Positions 9,520 to 17,976 of a stretch of DNA of 64,000 nucleotides are shown piece after piece. The stretch comes from Winogradskyella litoriviva (lineage in GTDB: Bacteria; Bacteroidota; Bacteroidia; Flavobacteriales; Flavobacteriaceae). The stretch lies in contig NZ_JABRWQ010000006.1 of NCBI RefSeq assembly GCF_013249065.1, positions 276,253 to 340,252 on the forward strand, read 5' to 3'. Both the position numbers and the translations under genes were made by a program. The notes under the pieces were generated by a model that saw only the letters and a list, made by a program, of their open reading frames with translations, did not search any database and had not been told where the DNA came from. Every line of letters begins with the position of its first letter. Position 1 is the first letter of the stretch.

Positions 9520-10065
9520 TTAATCTTCAGTAAAAGGAGGAGGTGGACAAACAGGAAATACAAATTGTTTTGGAATTTCTTTATTTTTTTCAGTATAATA
9601 AAAGCCAAAAATGTGTTTCCACCAACTTTTAAGAGCATCTTGCTCTGTAAATAAATATGTGTTTTTAATTTTATAAATCTCACCTGATATATCTATGCTT
9701 ACAACTGCAGCAAAATAATACTCAAAGCTTTTTTCATCAGTTCTTCGGTAAGCAAATAAGTTAAAAGCATATAAGTTTGAATTAACGGAAGGCTCTATAA
9801 AACTTCCTATAATAATATCTGGATGTTTTTTAAGTGCTTCTTTATATTCAACTAGTCTTTTATACGTATACGTTCCTTTTGGTGGTTTTGAATTTTCTAA
9901 AAACTCAATGTCTCCATTTTTAAGATTTTTAGTAAAATCTCGTCCTAAGGAATCAACTACATTATAATTGATTTCATTTTGAGAATAACTACTAAAAACA
10001 ATGGTTAATGCACAAAAAAACGTAACAACTATTTTACTTATCACAAAAGGCTTATTACAAATCAA
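9520..10065 (-). CDS. Exported protein of unknown function
   Basis: 181 residues. Hydrophobic signal at about 9-28 (ISKIVVTFFCALTIVFSSYSQN). The body has no motif I recognise; PDIIIGSFIEPSVNSNLYAFNLFAYRRTDEKSF and the ending PVCPPPPFTED are noticeable. The start overlaps the end of the aldehyde dehydrogenase gene by 11 bases, indicating coupling, but an exported partner for a cytoplasmic dehydrogenase makes no obvious sense and coupling may be only transcriptional. Confidence 0.6.
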   Translation of the reverse strand: MICNKPFVISKIVVTFFCALTIVFSSYSQNEINYNVVDSLGRDFTKNLKNGDIEFLENSKPPKGTYTYKRLVEYKEALKKHPDIIIGSFIEPSVNSNLYAFNLFAYRRTDEKSFEYYFAAVVSIDISGEIYKIKNTYLFTEQDALKSWWKHIFGFYYTEKNKEIPKQFVFPVCPPPPFTED

Positions 10066-11608
10066 ACTTAATGCCTTGTGCTAATGGTAATTCATCAGAA
10101 TAGTTAACTGTATTTGTTTGTCTTCTCATATATACTTTCCAAGCATCAGAGCCAGACTCACGTCCACCACCAGTTTCTTTTTCGCCTCCAAATGCACCAC
10201 CAATCTCAGCACCAGATGTTCCTATGTTTACATTAGCAATTCCACAATCTGAACCTGCATAAGATAAGAACTTCTCAGCCTCTTTCATTTCATTGGTCAT
10301 AATGGCTGAAGATAAGCCTTGTGCTACTCCATTTTGTTTTTCAATAGCATTTTCAACATCACCAGAATATTTCATGAGATATAAAATAGGCGCAAAAGTT
10401 TCGTGTTGTACTATTTCAAAATGATTTTCTGCTTCAATAATTGCTGGTTTTACATAGCAACCAGATTCATAACCTTCGCCTTCTAACACTCCACCTTCAA
10501 CCAAAACATTTCCGCCTTCTGCTTTTGCTTTTTCAATAGCTGATAAATAAGTATTTACAGCATCTTTGTCAATTAATGGACCTATATGATTTTTTTCATC
10601 TAAAGGATTTCCTATTGTTAATTGACCATAAGCACCAACAATAGCATCACGTACTTTATCGTAAACTGATTCGTGAATAATTAGTCTTCTTGTAGAAGTA
10701 CAACGTTGTCCACATGTTCCAACAGCACCAAATACAGCACCAGGAACTACAACTTTTAAATCTGCAGTTGGCGTGATAATAATAGCATTGTTTCCGCCTA
10801 ATTCTAATAAAGATTTACCAAAACGTTGCGCAACTGTTGTCCCAACAATACGACCCATTCTAGTTGAACCTGTAGCAGATACAAGCGGAATTCTAGTATC
10901 TGTAGTCATCATTTCACCAACTTTATAATCACCATTAATGATACAAGAAATCCCTTCTGGCAAGTTATTTTCTTTTAAAATGCCTGCAATAATGTTTTGA
11001 CAAGCAATAGAACATAAAGGTGCTTTTTCTGAAGCTTTCCACACGCAGACATCACCACAAATCCAAGCTAGAGCTGTATTCCAAGCCCAAACTGCAACCG
11101 GAAAGTTAAAAGCCGAAATAATACCAACAACACCTATTGGATGCCATTGTTCTCTCATTACGTGACCTGGTCTTTCCGAGGGAATGGTTTGCCCATTTAA
11201 TTGCCTAGATAACCCAACAGCAAAATCACAGATGTCAATCATTTCTTGTACTTCTCCGTAACCTTCTTGCAGAGATTTACCCATTTCGTAAGAAACGAGT
11301 TTCCCTAAAGGTTCTTTTAAATTTCTTAATTTATTACCAAACTGGCGTACAATTTCTCCACGTTGTGGTGCTGGCACATCTCTCCATGATTTGAATGCCT
11401 TTGTTGCCGCATCCATAACCTTGTCGTAATCTGCTCTAGTAGTTGATACAACCTTCCCAATTAATTGGCCATCAACAGGAGAAAAACTTTCAATAATCTC
11501 TCCATTAGAAAAATTATTAGATCCTGTGGATGTACCTTCGTTAACTTCTTTAACACCTAACTGTTTTAAAGCCTCTTTTATTCCGAAATCGGTAGCAATT
11601 GCCTCCAT
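10055..11608 (-). CDS. Aldehyde dehydrogenase, ALDH7/antiquitin type (2-aminoadipic semialdehyde dehydrogenase-like)
   Basis: 517 residues, full length for the ALDH7 family. It oxidises an aldehyde to an acid with NAD(P). The catalytic Cys is in GTCGQRCTSTRR, the general-base Glu in LELGGNN, and the cofactor loop is SATGSTRMG. The N-terminal block (EIIESFSPVDGQLIGKV), EMGKSLQEGYGEVQEMIDICDFAVGLSRQL and the end EIGGAFGGEKETGGGRESGSDAWK are characteristic of antiquitin, which acts in lysine degradation as AmaB/Pcd. No other lysine-catabolism gene is next to it, so the substrate is inferred from family only. Confidence 0.9.
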   Translation of the reverse strand: MEAIATDFGIKEALKQLGVKEVNEGTSTGSNNFSNGEIIESFSPVDGQLIGKVVSTTRADYDKVMDAATKAFKSWRDVPAPQRGEIVRQFGNKLRNLKEPLGKLVSYEMGKSLQEGYGEVQEMIDICDFAVGLSRQLNGQTIPSERPGHVMREQWHPIGVVGIISAFNFPVAVWAWNTALAWICGDVCVWKASEKAPLCSIACQNIIAGILKENNLPEGISCIINGDYKVGEMMTTDTRIPLVSATGSTRMGRIVGTTVAQRFGKSLLELGGNNAIIITPTADLKVVVPGAVFGAVGTCGQRCTSTRRLIIHESVYDKVRDAIVGAYGQLTIGNPLDEKNHIGPLIDKDAVNTYLSAIEKAKAEGGNVLVEGGVLEGEGYESGCYVKPAIIEAENHFEIVQHETFAPILYLMKYSGDVENAIEKQNGVAQGLSSAIMTNEMKEAEKFLSYAGSDCGIANVNIGTSGAEIGGAFGGEKETGGGRESGSDAWKVYMRRQTNTVNYSDELPLAQGIKFDL

Positions 11609-11924
11609 ATATGTTTAAATTTTAAGAATTATTAAATTTCTACGCGAAGTTACTAATAAAAACTCAATTTTAACTGTAGCATTAGTTCCATAAAACTCTT
11701 ATTTAACAATCGTAAAAATTCTAAATATTTAAAAATATTAAATCATTGTAAAAAGCTTAATTTAAAAATTTTTGAAATTATATTTAAATGTTTATAGTTT
11801 TATATGTAACATTTTAATAACTTTAAATACAAATAGTTACCAGATTAATTTTAAAGTTAATTTGGTATTGACCAACCTCAACTACAACCATTGACCTAAT
11901 TTGCTTTCAACTTAAAGAAAGTAA
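11609..11924. other. AT-rich intergenic region, no gene seen
   Basis: About 316 bases between the divergent aldehyde dehydrogenase and the DUF6090 relic. It is very AT-rich, with stretches such as AAATATTTAAAAATATTAAA near 11730. It must hold the aldehyde dehydrogenase promoter on the minus strand, but I see no clear -33/-7 pair, hairpin or ORF. Confidence 0.5.
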
Positions 11925-12125
11925 ATGACTAGATTATTTTGTCGTTCTCCACTACGATTATTCTTCGAAAAAAAATTTTCGCAATACACAACCTATGCTA
12001 TAAACGAAGCTATCCTTATAGCTATAGATATCCTCATTCCCCTTAAAACTAATAATAACAACTCACTTAAAGTTGTTAAACCCTTGGTGAAATTACTGAA
12101 ATCGATAACTCCATCAGCTAATTAA
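11925..12125 (+). pseudogene. Decayed DUF6090 relic (N-terminal part)
   Basis: The 66-codon frame aligns with the N-terminal anchor of the DUF6090 genes just downstream: KKFSQYTTYAINEAILIAIDILI followed by PLKTNNNNS mirrors KFSKYLLYAIGEIILVVIGILI followed by ALQINNWN. Identity is spread across DNA and protein, but invariant positions (the Gly in AIGE, the Gly of VVIGIL, the Trp of NNWN) are lost. The frame stops at about 66 residues instead of about 250. I infer a truncated, drifting former member of the array rather than a working gene. Confidence 0.65.
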
Positions 12126-12159
12126 ATTTTTCAAATAAACTGATTAAATCAACAAAACC

Positions 12160-12495
12160 ATGAAAAACAAAAAACCAAACTGGACCAAAGCGGAATTACA
12201 AATTTATATTATGCTACTCTGTGCTAATGCAGATAAAACAGAAACCGAAGAAGAGTTAGACATGATTCAAAGCAAAACATCAAAAAAAACCTTTCTTAAA
12301 ATGCATAAGAAATTCCATAAGCATTCTGAAAAAAAGCGATTAGACAAAATTGAAAAGGTAATTAATAACCACGATTACAGCCAGATGGAACTTGCAGCTT
12401 TTAGAAGAGAAATGTATAAGATATTCTTTTCGGATTGCAGTTTTAGTATGATGGAAGAACGTTTAGACATGACCTTGGATAATATACTTTACTAA
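12160..12495 (+). CDS. Small TerB-like helical protein
   Basis: 111 residues, all predicted helix and strongly charged. KAELQIYIMLLCANADKTETEEELDMI at the N-terminus and a second helix pair ending ERLDMTLDNI resemble the TerB fold, an acidic metal-binding helical domain; this is a pattern match, not a certain assignment. No signal peptide. Its stop overlaps the first DUF6090 start by one base (TAATG), so it is coupled to the membrane-protein array and may be a cytoplasmic partner. Confidence 0.65.
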   Translation: MKNKKPNWTKAELQIYIMLLCANADKTETEEELDMIQSKTSKKTFLKMHKKFHKHSEKKRLDKIEKVINNHDYSQMELAAFRREMYKIFFSDCSFSMMEERLDMTLDNILY

Positions 12496-13250
12496 TGATT
12501 AAATTTTTTAGAAAAATAAGATACAACCTGTTAGAAAAAGGCAAAACTAGTAAGTACTTTAAATACGCCATTGGCGAAATTTTCCTTGTGGTGATTGGTA
12601 TTCTCATTGCTCTTCAAATTAATAATTGGAATCAAAAACGTCTTCAAAAACTCACATTAAGCAATTACTACGAACGCATGCACGAAGAGTTAGAGAGTAG
12701 TCGTAACGAATTAGACAATTTAATTTTTGGCATTGATAGTTTAGTAATACTAAATACAAAAACGCTTGAAATATTAAATTCTAACAACAAAGATTCTTTA
12801 CCAACACTGCAAAAAACCTTAGGTGCATTAGGTACAGCTTGGGGCAATAACTTTAATTATCCAATTGTCCAAGAGTTTATGAATGAAGGCTATTTAACTA
12901 AAGTAAATAATAGCAAAATTAAAGACGAGTTGCAAGCCTTTAGTTTTCAATTAAACTGGTTTAAGACTCTTGATAAAGGAATAGGCGATCAATATTCATT
13001 GACCATAGAGCCTTTTATAAATAAACATCTTAATTACTCACAAATTGCTCTAGATAGGTATAAAAATACCCTCGTATCTGGAGGACCTGAAACAGATTTT
13101 GAATGGCTATTTAATAATTTAGAAGCATGGAATATCATAACCCTTAAGTTAGAGTTACTTGTAACCCAAAAGGAAGGTTTAAAAGAATTTAAATCCATGA
13201 GAGAGCGCCTAACCAATTTATTAAGTTCAGAGCTAAACTTGAAATTATGA
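12495..13250 (+). CDS. DUF6090 family membrane protein (copy 1)
   Basis: 251 residues. Basic amphipathic N-terminus (MIKFFRKIRYNLLEKGKTSKYFKY), one membrane helix at about 29-46 (GEIFLVVIGILIALQINNWN), then about 200 residues of charged helices without catalytic motifs. The N-terminal anchor is the DUF6090 hallmark, a family abundant in Flavobacteriia with unknown function. The topology is probably N-in with the variable helical part in the periplasm. First of six intact tandem copies; overlaps copy 2 by four bases. Confidence 0.85.
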   Translation: MIKFFRKIRYNLLEKGKTSKYFKYAIGEIFLVVIGILIALQINNWNQKRLQKLTLSNYYERMHEELESSRNELDNLIFGIDSLVILNTKTLEILNSNNKDSLPTLQKTLGALGTAWGNNFNYPIVQEFMNEGYLTKVNNSKIKDELQAFSFQLNWFKTLDKGIGDQYSLTIEPFINKHLNYSQIALDRYKNTLVSGGPETDFEWLFNNLEAWNIITLKLELLVTQKEGLKEFKSMRERLTNLLSSELNLKL

Positions 13251-14029
13251 TAAAATTCTTTAGAAAAATTAGACAAAATTTACTCTCAGAAGGTAAGACT
13301 GGGAAGTACTTTAAATACGCCATTGGCGAAATTATCCTAGTCGTAATAGGAATTTTAATTGCACTTCAAATCAATAATTGGAACGAAAACAGAAAGAATA
13401 AGCAATATGAACAAAACTATCTGCAAAGAATTCTATCTGATTTAAACAAAGACCAAGCAGAGCTTGAGATGCATTTTAATACAGACACTCTAAAACTAGA
13501 TGCATTTACACAGATAATACATATACAAAAGACTAATTCAATTAAATCTAATCAACAAGCTTTTTTAGCGGCTTTAAACAGCGTTAAAAGTACCAATTGG
13601 TTTGAAGGGAATGACGTGGTATTCAATGAAATGAAATTTTCTGGTAAGCTAGCGCTAATCGCTTCAGAGGATATAAGAGATAGTATACAAAACTATTATA
13701 AGCAAGTAGAAGAAGTTATAAAACAAGAAAATAGTTTCATTACTGCACAAGTAAATGCGTATCATAAGGTTTATGAATATATGGACTATGCCTTTATAAT
13801 TGAGGCTTCTAGGATACCTAGATGGAATTCTAACACTAATGATGTCACTTATGAAGACATAATTAACTTTTATGATAACTTAAATGAAGTTCAAAAGAAT
13901 GAAAATTATAAGGATTTAACATTAATAAAAGATTACATTTTGCGTAGTAACAAGGTTAGAGTTACCCTTGACGAAAAAGGTAAAGCAACAATTAAACTCA
14001 TAAAAGATTACTTAGAAAAGAAGAAATAA
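13247..14029 (+). CDS. DUF6090 family membrane protein (copy 2)
   Basis: 260 residues, with the conserved anchor FFRKIRQNLLSEGKTGKYFK and the helix GEIILVVIGILIALQINNWN. The C-terminal region (QYEQNYLQRILSDLNKDQAELEMHFNTD onward) has no close match to copy 1, so only the first 50 residues are shared. The ATGA overlap with copy 1 shows translational coupling. Function unknown. Confidence 0.85.
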   Translation: MIKFFRKIRQNLLSEGKTGKYFKYAIGEIILVVIGILIALQINNWNENRKNKQYEQNYLQRILSDLNKDQAELEMHFNTDTLKLDAFTQIIHIQKTNSIKSNQQAFLAALNSVKSTNWFEGNDVVFNEMKFSGKLALIASEDIRDSIQNYYKQVEEVIKQENSFITAQVNAYHKVYEYMDYAFIIEASRIPRWNSNTNDVTYEDIINFYDNLNEVQKNENYKDLTLIKDYILRSNKVRVTLDEKGKATIKLIKDYLEKKK

Positions 14030-14054
14030 CAGCATAAAAATTAAAATTTAAGCA

Positions 14055-14801
14055 ATGATTAAGTTTTTTAGACACATTAGAAAAAAGCTACTCTCTGAAA
14101 ACAAAATAGGCAAATACCTTAAATATGCCATTGGTGAGATTGTGCTTGTTGTTGTAGGGATTTTAATTGCCCTACAACTAAACAATCTCAATGATGAACG
14201 GAAAACTGAAAATTTAAGGCAAGTATATTATAAACAATTACTACAAGATTTTGAGAACGACAAAGCATATATAAAAGAGCATTCTTCAAAAATAGATTCT
14301 AATATGGTAAAATTTAGAGCTTTTAAAGACAACTATAATCAGCCAAACTTACCAATAATTGAAATAGTTTCTGCAACTGGAAATTTAGATTGGCAACTTT
14401 ATAATGTTCAATTCAAAACTAATACGGTAAATACGTTACAGAATACTGGTGACATCAAATTAATACCACCAACCATTAGGGAACAAGTAATCCGTTTAGA
14501 TAAATATAAAGAAGAAACAGAAGAGGCTTCTGAATACAATAATGGTGAAGCTGGTAAAGCGGGTGCAACGGCAGCTAATAGATATGGGAGTCCAGAATTT
14601 GCCTATAAAAACATACAAAATCAACCCAAACTGCGGGAACGGGTATTTGAAGAAAAAAACTTAATAGAGCTTCTTATTAACTTCGAAAGGTGCCAACATA
14701 TGAAGGCTAAATCGGAACAAGGAAGCCTTATAAGATTTAAGAAAATTCTATCTGATATGGAAGAAATTGAAATTCTTATTAATAAGGAATTAAAAAAATA
14801 A
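14055..14801 (+). CDS. DUF6090 family membrane protein (copy 3)
   Basis: 248 residues. The anchor region (FFRHIRKKLLSENKIGKYLK, then GEIVLVVVGILIALQLNNLN) is followed by a C-terminal part closely related to copy 4 over its whole length (shared RKTENLRQVYYKQLL, NTGDIKLIPP, KILSD and EEIEILINKELKK). This makes copies 3 and 4 a recent duplicate pair. An attC-like repeat separates them. Function unknown. Confidence 0.85.
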   Translation: MIKFFRHIRKKLLSENKIGKYLKYAIGEIVLVVVGILIALQLNNLNDERKTENLRQVYYKQLLQDFENDKAYIKEHSSKIDSNMVKFRAFKDNYNQPNLPIIEIVSATGNLDWQLYNVQFKTNTVNTLQNTGDIKLIPPTIREQVIRLDKYKEETEEASEYNNGEAGKAGATAANRYGSPEFAYKNIQNQPKLRERVFEEKNLIELLINFERCQHMKAKSEQGSLIRFKKILSDMEEIEILINKELKK

Positions 14802-14813
14802 CGAAAGCAAAAT

Positions 14814-14937
14814 AACGTGTATAATTCATTGTCCGGTTCGTGTGTATTGGGAAAATCCTACGGATTTTCCTCTGGTTCGTTTTCTTTTATTAAATTAGAC
14901 CTAACCAACGTATCTAGCCATACACAACACGTTGTGC
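14814..14937 (+). repeat. Solitary decayed attC-like repeat
   Basis: Begins AACGTGTATAATTCATTG and ends CCATACACAACACGTTGTGC. It shares both ends and the central palindrome (GAAAATCC-tac-GGATTTTC, about 14851-14869) with the seven repeats at 56.6-63.9 kb. The inner stem is degraded (mixed mismatches beyond GTGTAT/ATACAC). The left flank (GCAAAATAAC) and right flank (GTTGTGC) do not pair, as expected between two different cassettes. It separates DUF6090 copies 3 and 4. Confidence 0.75.
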
Positions 14938-14961
14938 TTCATTTAAACAAACCGCTATTCA

Positions 14962-15708
14962 ATGATAAAATTCTTTAGAAAAATTCGCCAAAACTTACTT
15001 TCAGAAGGTAAAACTGGAAAGTATTTTAAATATGCAGTCGGAGAAATTGTGTTAGTTGTGATTGGAATTTTAATTGCCCTTCAACTTAACAACCTCAATG
15101 ATGAACGGAAAACTGAAAATTTAAGACAAGTTTATTATAAACAATTATTAAGGGATTTTGAAAAAGACAAAAACTATATAAAAGAGGCTTCATTATCAAT
15201 TGATTCTAATATGGTAAAATATAAAACCTATAAAGAAACCTTTAATCAACCAAACCTTCCTACAATTCAAATAATTAATAATATTAGTAATTTAAATTGG
15301 TTCTTTAAAAATGTTCAATTCAAATCTAACACAATTTCAACTTTAGAAAACACTGGAGATATTAAACTAATACCACCTATTATTAGAGAAAAACTAATCA
15401 GTTTAGAAAAATATAAAGAAGAAACAGAAAATGTTTCTAAATACAATAATGATAGAGCATCAAAAGCAGAATTTAATGCAAGTCAAATATATGGCAGTGT
15501 AGATTTTATATTTAAAAATATTAAAAACCAACCTAAACTATTAGAATGGGTATTTGAAAAAAATCGTCAAATAGAACTTCTTGTAGCATTTGAGTCCAGT
15601 CAAAATAACAAAGTAGATTCGGAAAAAGGAAGTCTTAAAAGATTTAAGAAAATTCTATCTGATATTGAAGAAATTGAAATTCTTATTAATAAGGAATTGA
15701 AAAAATAA
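14962..15708 (+). CDS. DUF6090 family membrane protein (copy 4)
   Basis: 248 residues, the same length as copy 3 and similar throughout. Anchor FFRKIRQNLLSEGKTGKYFK and helix GEIVLVVIGILIALQLNNLN. It is the only copy directly downstream of the attC-like repeat. Its leader (CGCTATTCAATG) is shared with copy 5. The segment starting GTTGTG at 14931 is mirrored by CACAAC at 15715-15720 after the stop, which could be the residual arms of an old cassette. Function unknown. Confidence 0.85.
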   Translation: MIKFFRKIRQNLLSEGKTGKYFKYAVGEIVLVVIGILIALQLNNLNDERKTENLRQVYYKQLLRDFEKDKNYIKEASLSIDSNMVKYKTYKETFNQPNLPTIQIINNISNLNWFFKNVQFKSNTISTLENTGDIKLIPPIIREKLISLEKYKEETENVSKYNNDRASKAEFNASQIYGSVDFIFKNIKNQPKLLEWVFEKNRQIELLVAFESSQNNKVDSEKGSLKRFKKILSDIEEIEILINKELKK

Positions 15709-15748
15709 CGTAAACACAACATACTTTATTATTAAAAATCGCTATTCA

Positions 15749-16807
15749 ATGATAAAATTTTTTAGACGGATTAGACAAAATTTACTTTCCGAGAAACAAA
15801 CAAGCAAATATTTTAAGTATGCCATTGGCGAAATTGTACTCGTAGTCATTGGTATTTTAATTGCATTGCAAATTAATAACTGGAATGAAAAACGTAAAAA
15901 CGAAAATAAGATAACAATAGTTTTAAAAGAGATACAAAAAGATTTAGAAGAAGATATTGTTAAATCTAAAGCGTTGTTTACTTACTATAACAAAAGAGAC
16001 TCGATAATACAATTGGCTTTAGACAACAAATTAACACGAGAAAATTATTTAAGTGCTAATAATTATGAATTCATATATGTTGCTATGAACGCTTTTCACC
16101 TTAAAATTCATGACAATGGTTATAAAAAGTTAACCGATAATATAGATAATATACCAGAGAAGTATCAAGAATTAATTTCACCTCTAAATGAAATTTACAT
16201 CTACAATAAGTACGAAATTGATAAATTCGACATCAGGATAGATAAAGTTACCGATCGTTTAATAGATAAGCTTGCAGATTCAAAGCCTTGGTATTACAGT
16301 CTTAACAAAAATATCAGCGATGATGCAATACACTTTTTTTTAAATGATTCGTTATATAAAAATGACCTAGACATTTATAGAAACGCATCTGATAATTTAG
16401 GTAGGCATATCTCTAATTTTAATCAAAACGCAAGTAACGTTTATAAAACTATTGCAGAACTAACAGGTTACTCAAAAACACTACCAGATTTTATACCTCA
16501 TCATTTAATAGAACCAACACCACAAGATTTAGAGGCCATTATAGGCAATTACAAAATGGTAAAATTCACAACGCTTACAGGTGAAGTCAGCCCGCTTGAT
16601 GAACCTTGTACAATAATAGCAGGTAAACACAGCTTAGAGCTAACATTAGTAAACAGTAATAATACTATTTTTCTCTATTACAAAAGTAATTCTGAGTTGT
16701 ATGATGAAGAAGCAATATCAACACTAGTAAAGAATGATAAAAACCAAGTTGTAAAAATCATATCAAAATTGGATGATGGAGAAGCTGAACTAATAAAAAT
16801 AGAATAG
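15749..16807 (+). CDS. DUF6090 family membrane protein, long form (copy 5)
   Basis: 352 residues, about 100 longer than its neighbours. It has the standard anchor (FFRRIRQNLLSEKQTSKYFK, then GEIVLVVIGILIALQINNWN). The extra C-terminal part (about 255-352) starts around TPQDLEAIIGNYKMVKFTTLTGE and looks beta-rich, with short alternating strands (HSLELTLVNSNNTIFLYYKS). I do not recognise that domain with confidence; the GNY-type opening recalls small beta-sheet modules at the ends of serine hydrolases. Function unknown. Confidence 0.8.
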   Translation: MIKFFRRIRQNLLSEKQTSKYFKYAIGEIVLVVIGILIALQINNWNEKRKNENKITIVLKEIQKDLEEDIVKSKALFTYYNKRDSIIQLALDNKLTRENYLSANNYEFIYVAMNAFHLKIHDNGYKKLTDNIDNIPEKYQELISPLNEIYIYNKYEIDKFDIRIDKVTDRLIDKLADSKPWYYSLNKNISDDAIHFFLNDSLYKNDLDIYRNASDNLGRHISNFNQNASNVYKTIAELTGYSKTLPDFIPHHLIEPTPQDLEAIIGNYKMVKFTTLTGEVSPLDEPCTIIAGKHSLELTLVNSNNTIFLYYKSNSELYDEEAISTLVKNDKNQVVKIISKLDDGEAELIKIE

Positions 16808-16866
16808 TATCTTTCTTTACGCATCTAAAACCGTAATTATTTTTTAAAACACTAATTAGCCCAAAA

Positions 16867-16986
16867 ATGAACGGAATGAACATTGTAATGGTGATAACCA
16901 TAATACTTTTCGCAAGATTAGGCATACACTTGTTCCAACTCTATAAAAAAGCTCAACAAGAAAAAAAAGATAAACAGAATGATTAA
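16867..16986 (+). CDS. 39-residue single-helix membrane peptide
   Basis: ATG at 16867 opens a 39-codon frame: one hydrophobic helix (MNIVMVITIILFARLGIHLF) followed by a Lys/Glu/Gln-rich tail (YKKAQQEKKDKQND). The stop overlaps the next DUF6090 start by 8 bases, so translation is likely coupled. The membrane-helix-plus-charged-tail layout resembles a miniature of its neighbours. No homologue recognised. Confidence 0.5.
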   Translation: MNGMNIVMVITIILFARLGIHLFQLYKKAQQEKKDKQND

Positions 16987-17740
16987 ATTCTTTAGAAAAA
17001 TTAGACAAAAATTACTCTCAGAAAATAAGTTTAGTAAATATTTACTTTATGCCATTGGAGAAATTATCCTCGTAGTTATTGGTATTCTTATTGCGCTTCA
17101 AATTAATAATTGGAATGCTCAGCAAAAAGAGAAAGAAGCTTTAATGAAAACCCTTTCAATTATAAAAAATAATATTGAAGATGATATTTTAATGCTTGAT
17201 TCTTTAAAATCAAAACGAGAAAAATTAATACCACTTTATAAAAAGGAGCAACTCACTTTTTTCAACAATACCTACGATTTGGAAACTTCTATGAATGCCA
17301 TATATGTTTTTGATGTATTTAATTTTAAAGCAAACCAAAGTGGTTTCAATACATTAGAGCAATCGCCTTATCTGGCATTAATAAATGGCAGTAACCTGCA
17401 TAAGTTATTACTAGTGCGCAAATCTGCCATAGAATATCTATATATAACAGAAAATGAAACTAATACAGGAGTAGATAATTTAGAAACGCAGTTAGAACAC
17501 ACGTTTGATATGAAAATGGGATACACCATTTTTATGAGTGCTAAAGAGCAGCAAGACGCTAATATCACTATTACAGATGTTGATGCTTTTGTAAAAGAAG
17601 TGCATAATTCAGTGCTTTATAGAAATGCTATAACAAAAGCATCTATTAGAGACAAAACTATTATTCCTCAATACGATGCTTTAATTCAGCTTAGTAAAGA
17701 TGCTATAACTGAGATTAATAAAGTTACCGAGAGTCCATAG
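16979..17740 (+). CDS. DUF6090 family membrane protein (copy 6)
   Basis: 253 residues. Anchor FFRKIRQKLLSENKFSKYLL, helix GEIILVVIGILIALQINNWN, then a unique helical region (KEKEALMKTLSIIKNNIEDDILML onward). It is the last copy of the array. It overlaps the 39-residue peptide gene. A strong palindrome follows 32 bases after its stop. Function unknown. Confidence 0.85.
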   Translation: MIKFFRKIRQKLLSENKFSKYLLYAIGEIILVVIGILIALQINNWNAQQKEKEALMKTLSIIKNNIEDDILMLDSLKSKREKLIPLYKKEQLTFFNNTYDLETSMNAIYVFDVFNFKANQSGFNTLEQSPYLALINGSNLHKLLLVRKSAIEYLYITENETNTGVDNLETQLEHTFDMKMGYTIFMSAKEQQDANITITDVDAFVKEVHNSVLYRNAITKASIRDKTIIPQYDALIQLSKDAITEINKVTESP

Positions 17741-17772
17741 TATTTTTAGCATTTATTAAAACCTAAACCTTA

Positions 17773-17802
17773 TTGTCATTCCTGCCTTCGCAGGAATGAC
17801 AA
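17773..17802. repeat. REP-like palindrome
   Basis: Perfect 13-bp inverted repeat TTGTCATTCCTGC-cttc-GCAGGAATGACAA. It is the longest member of the dispersed family also seen at 846-859 and 23564-23583. It ends the DUF6090 array and could stabilise or end the transcript, but there is no T-run, so I class it as a repeat. Confidence 0.75.
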
Positions 17803-17976
17803 AATGATACAAAAACAATCCCAATTTCATTAACTTATCTGGTAACAATTCTTAACTTTAAGAACAATTTAACAACCACCAAAAGTCTAAACCCTTAAAA
17901 ATTGGCGTAACTATTTAACAAGAATGTACCTACCCTTCTTTTTAATCAAAGTTTTACTCTTAATACCATCGACACC

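Noticed and set aside
9444..9683. Minus-strand 79-residue hydrophobic frame
   Set aside because: It overlaps the 181-residue exported protein gene in another frame and runs through its terminator.
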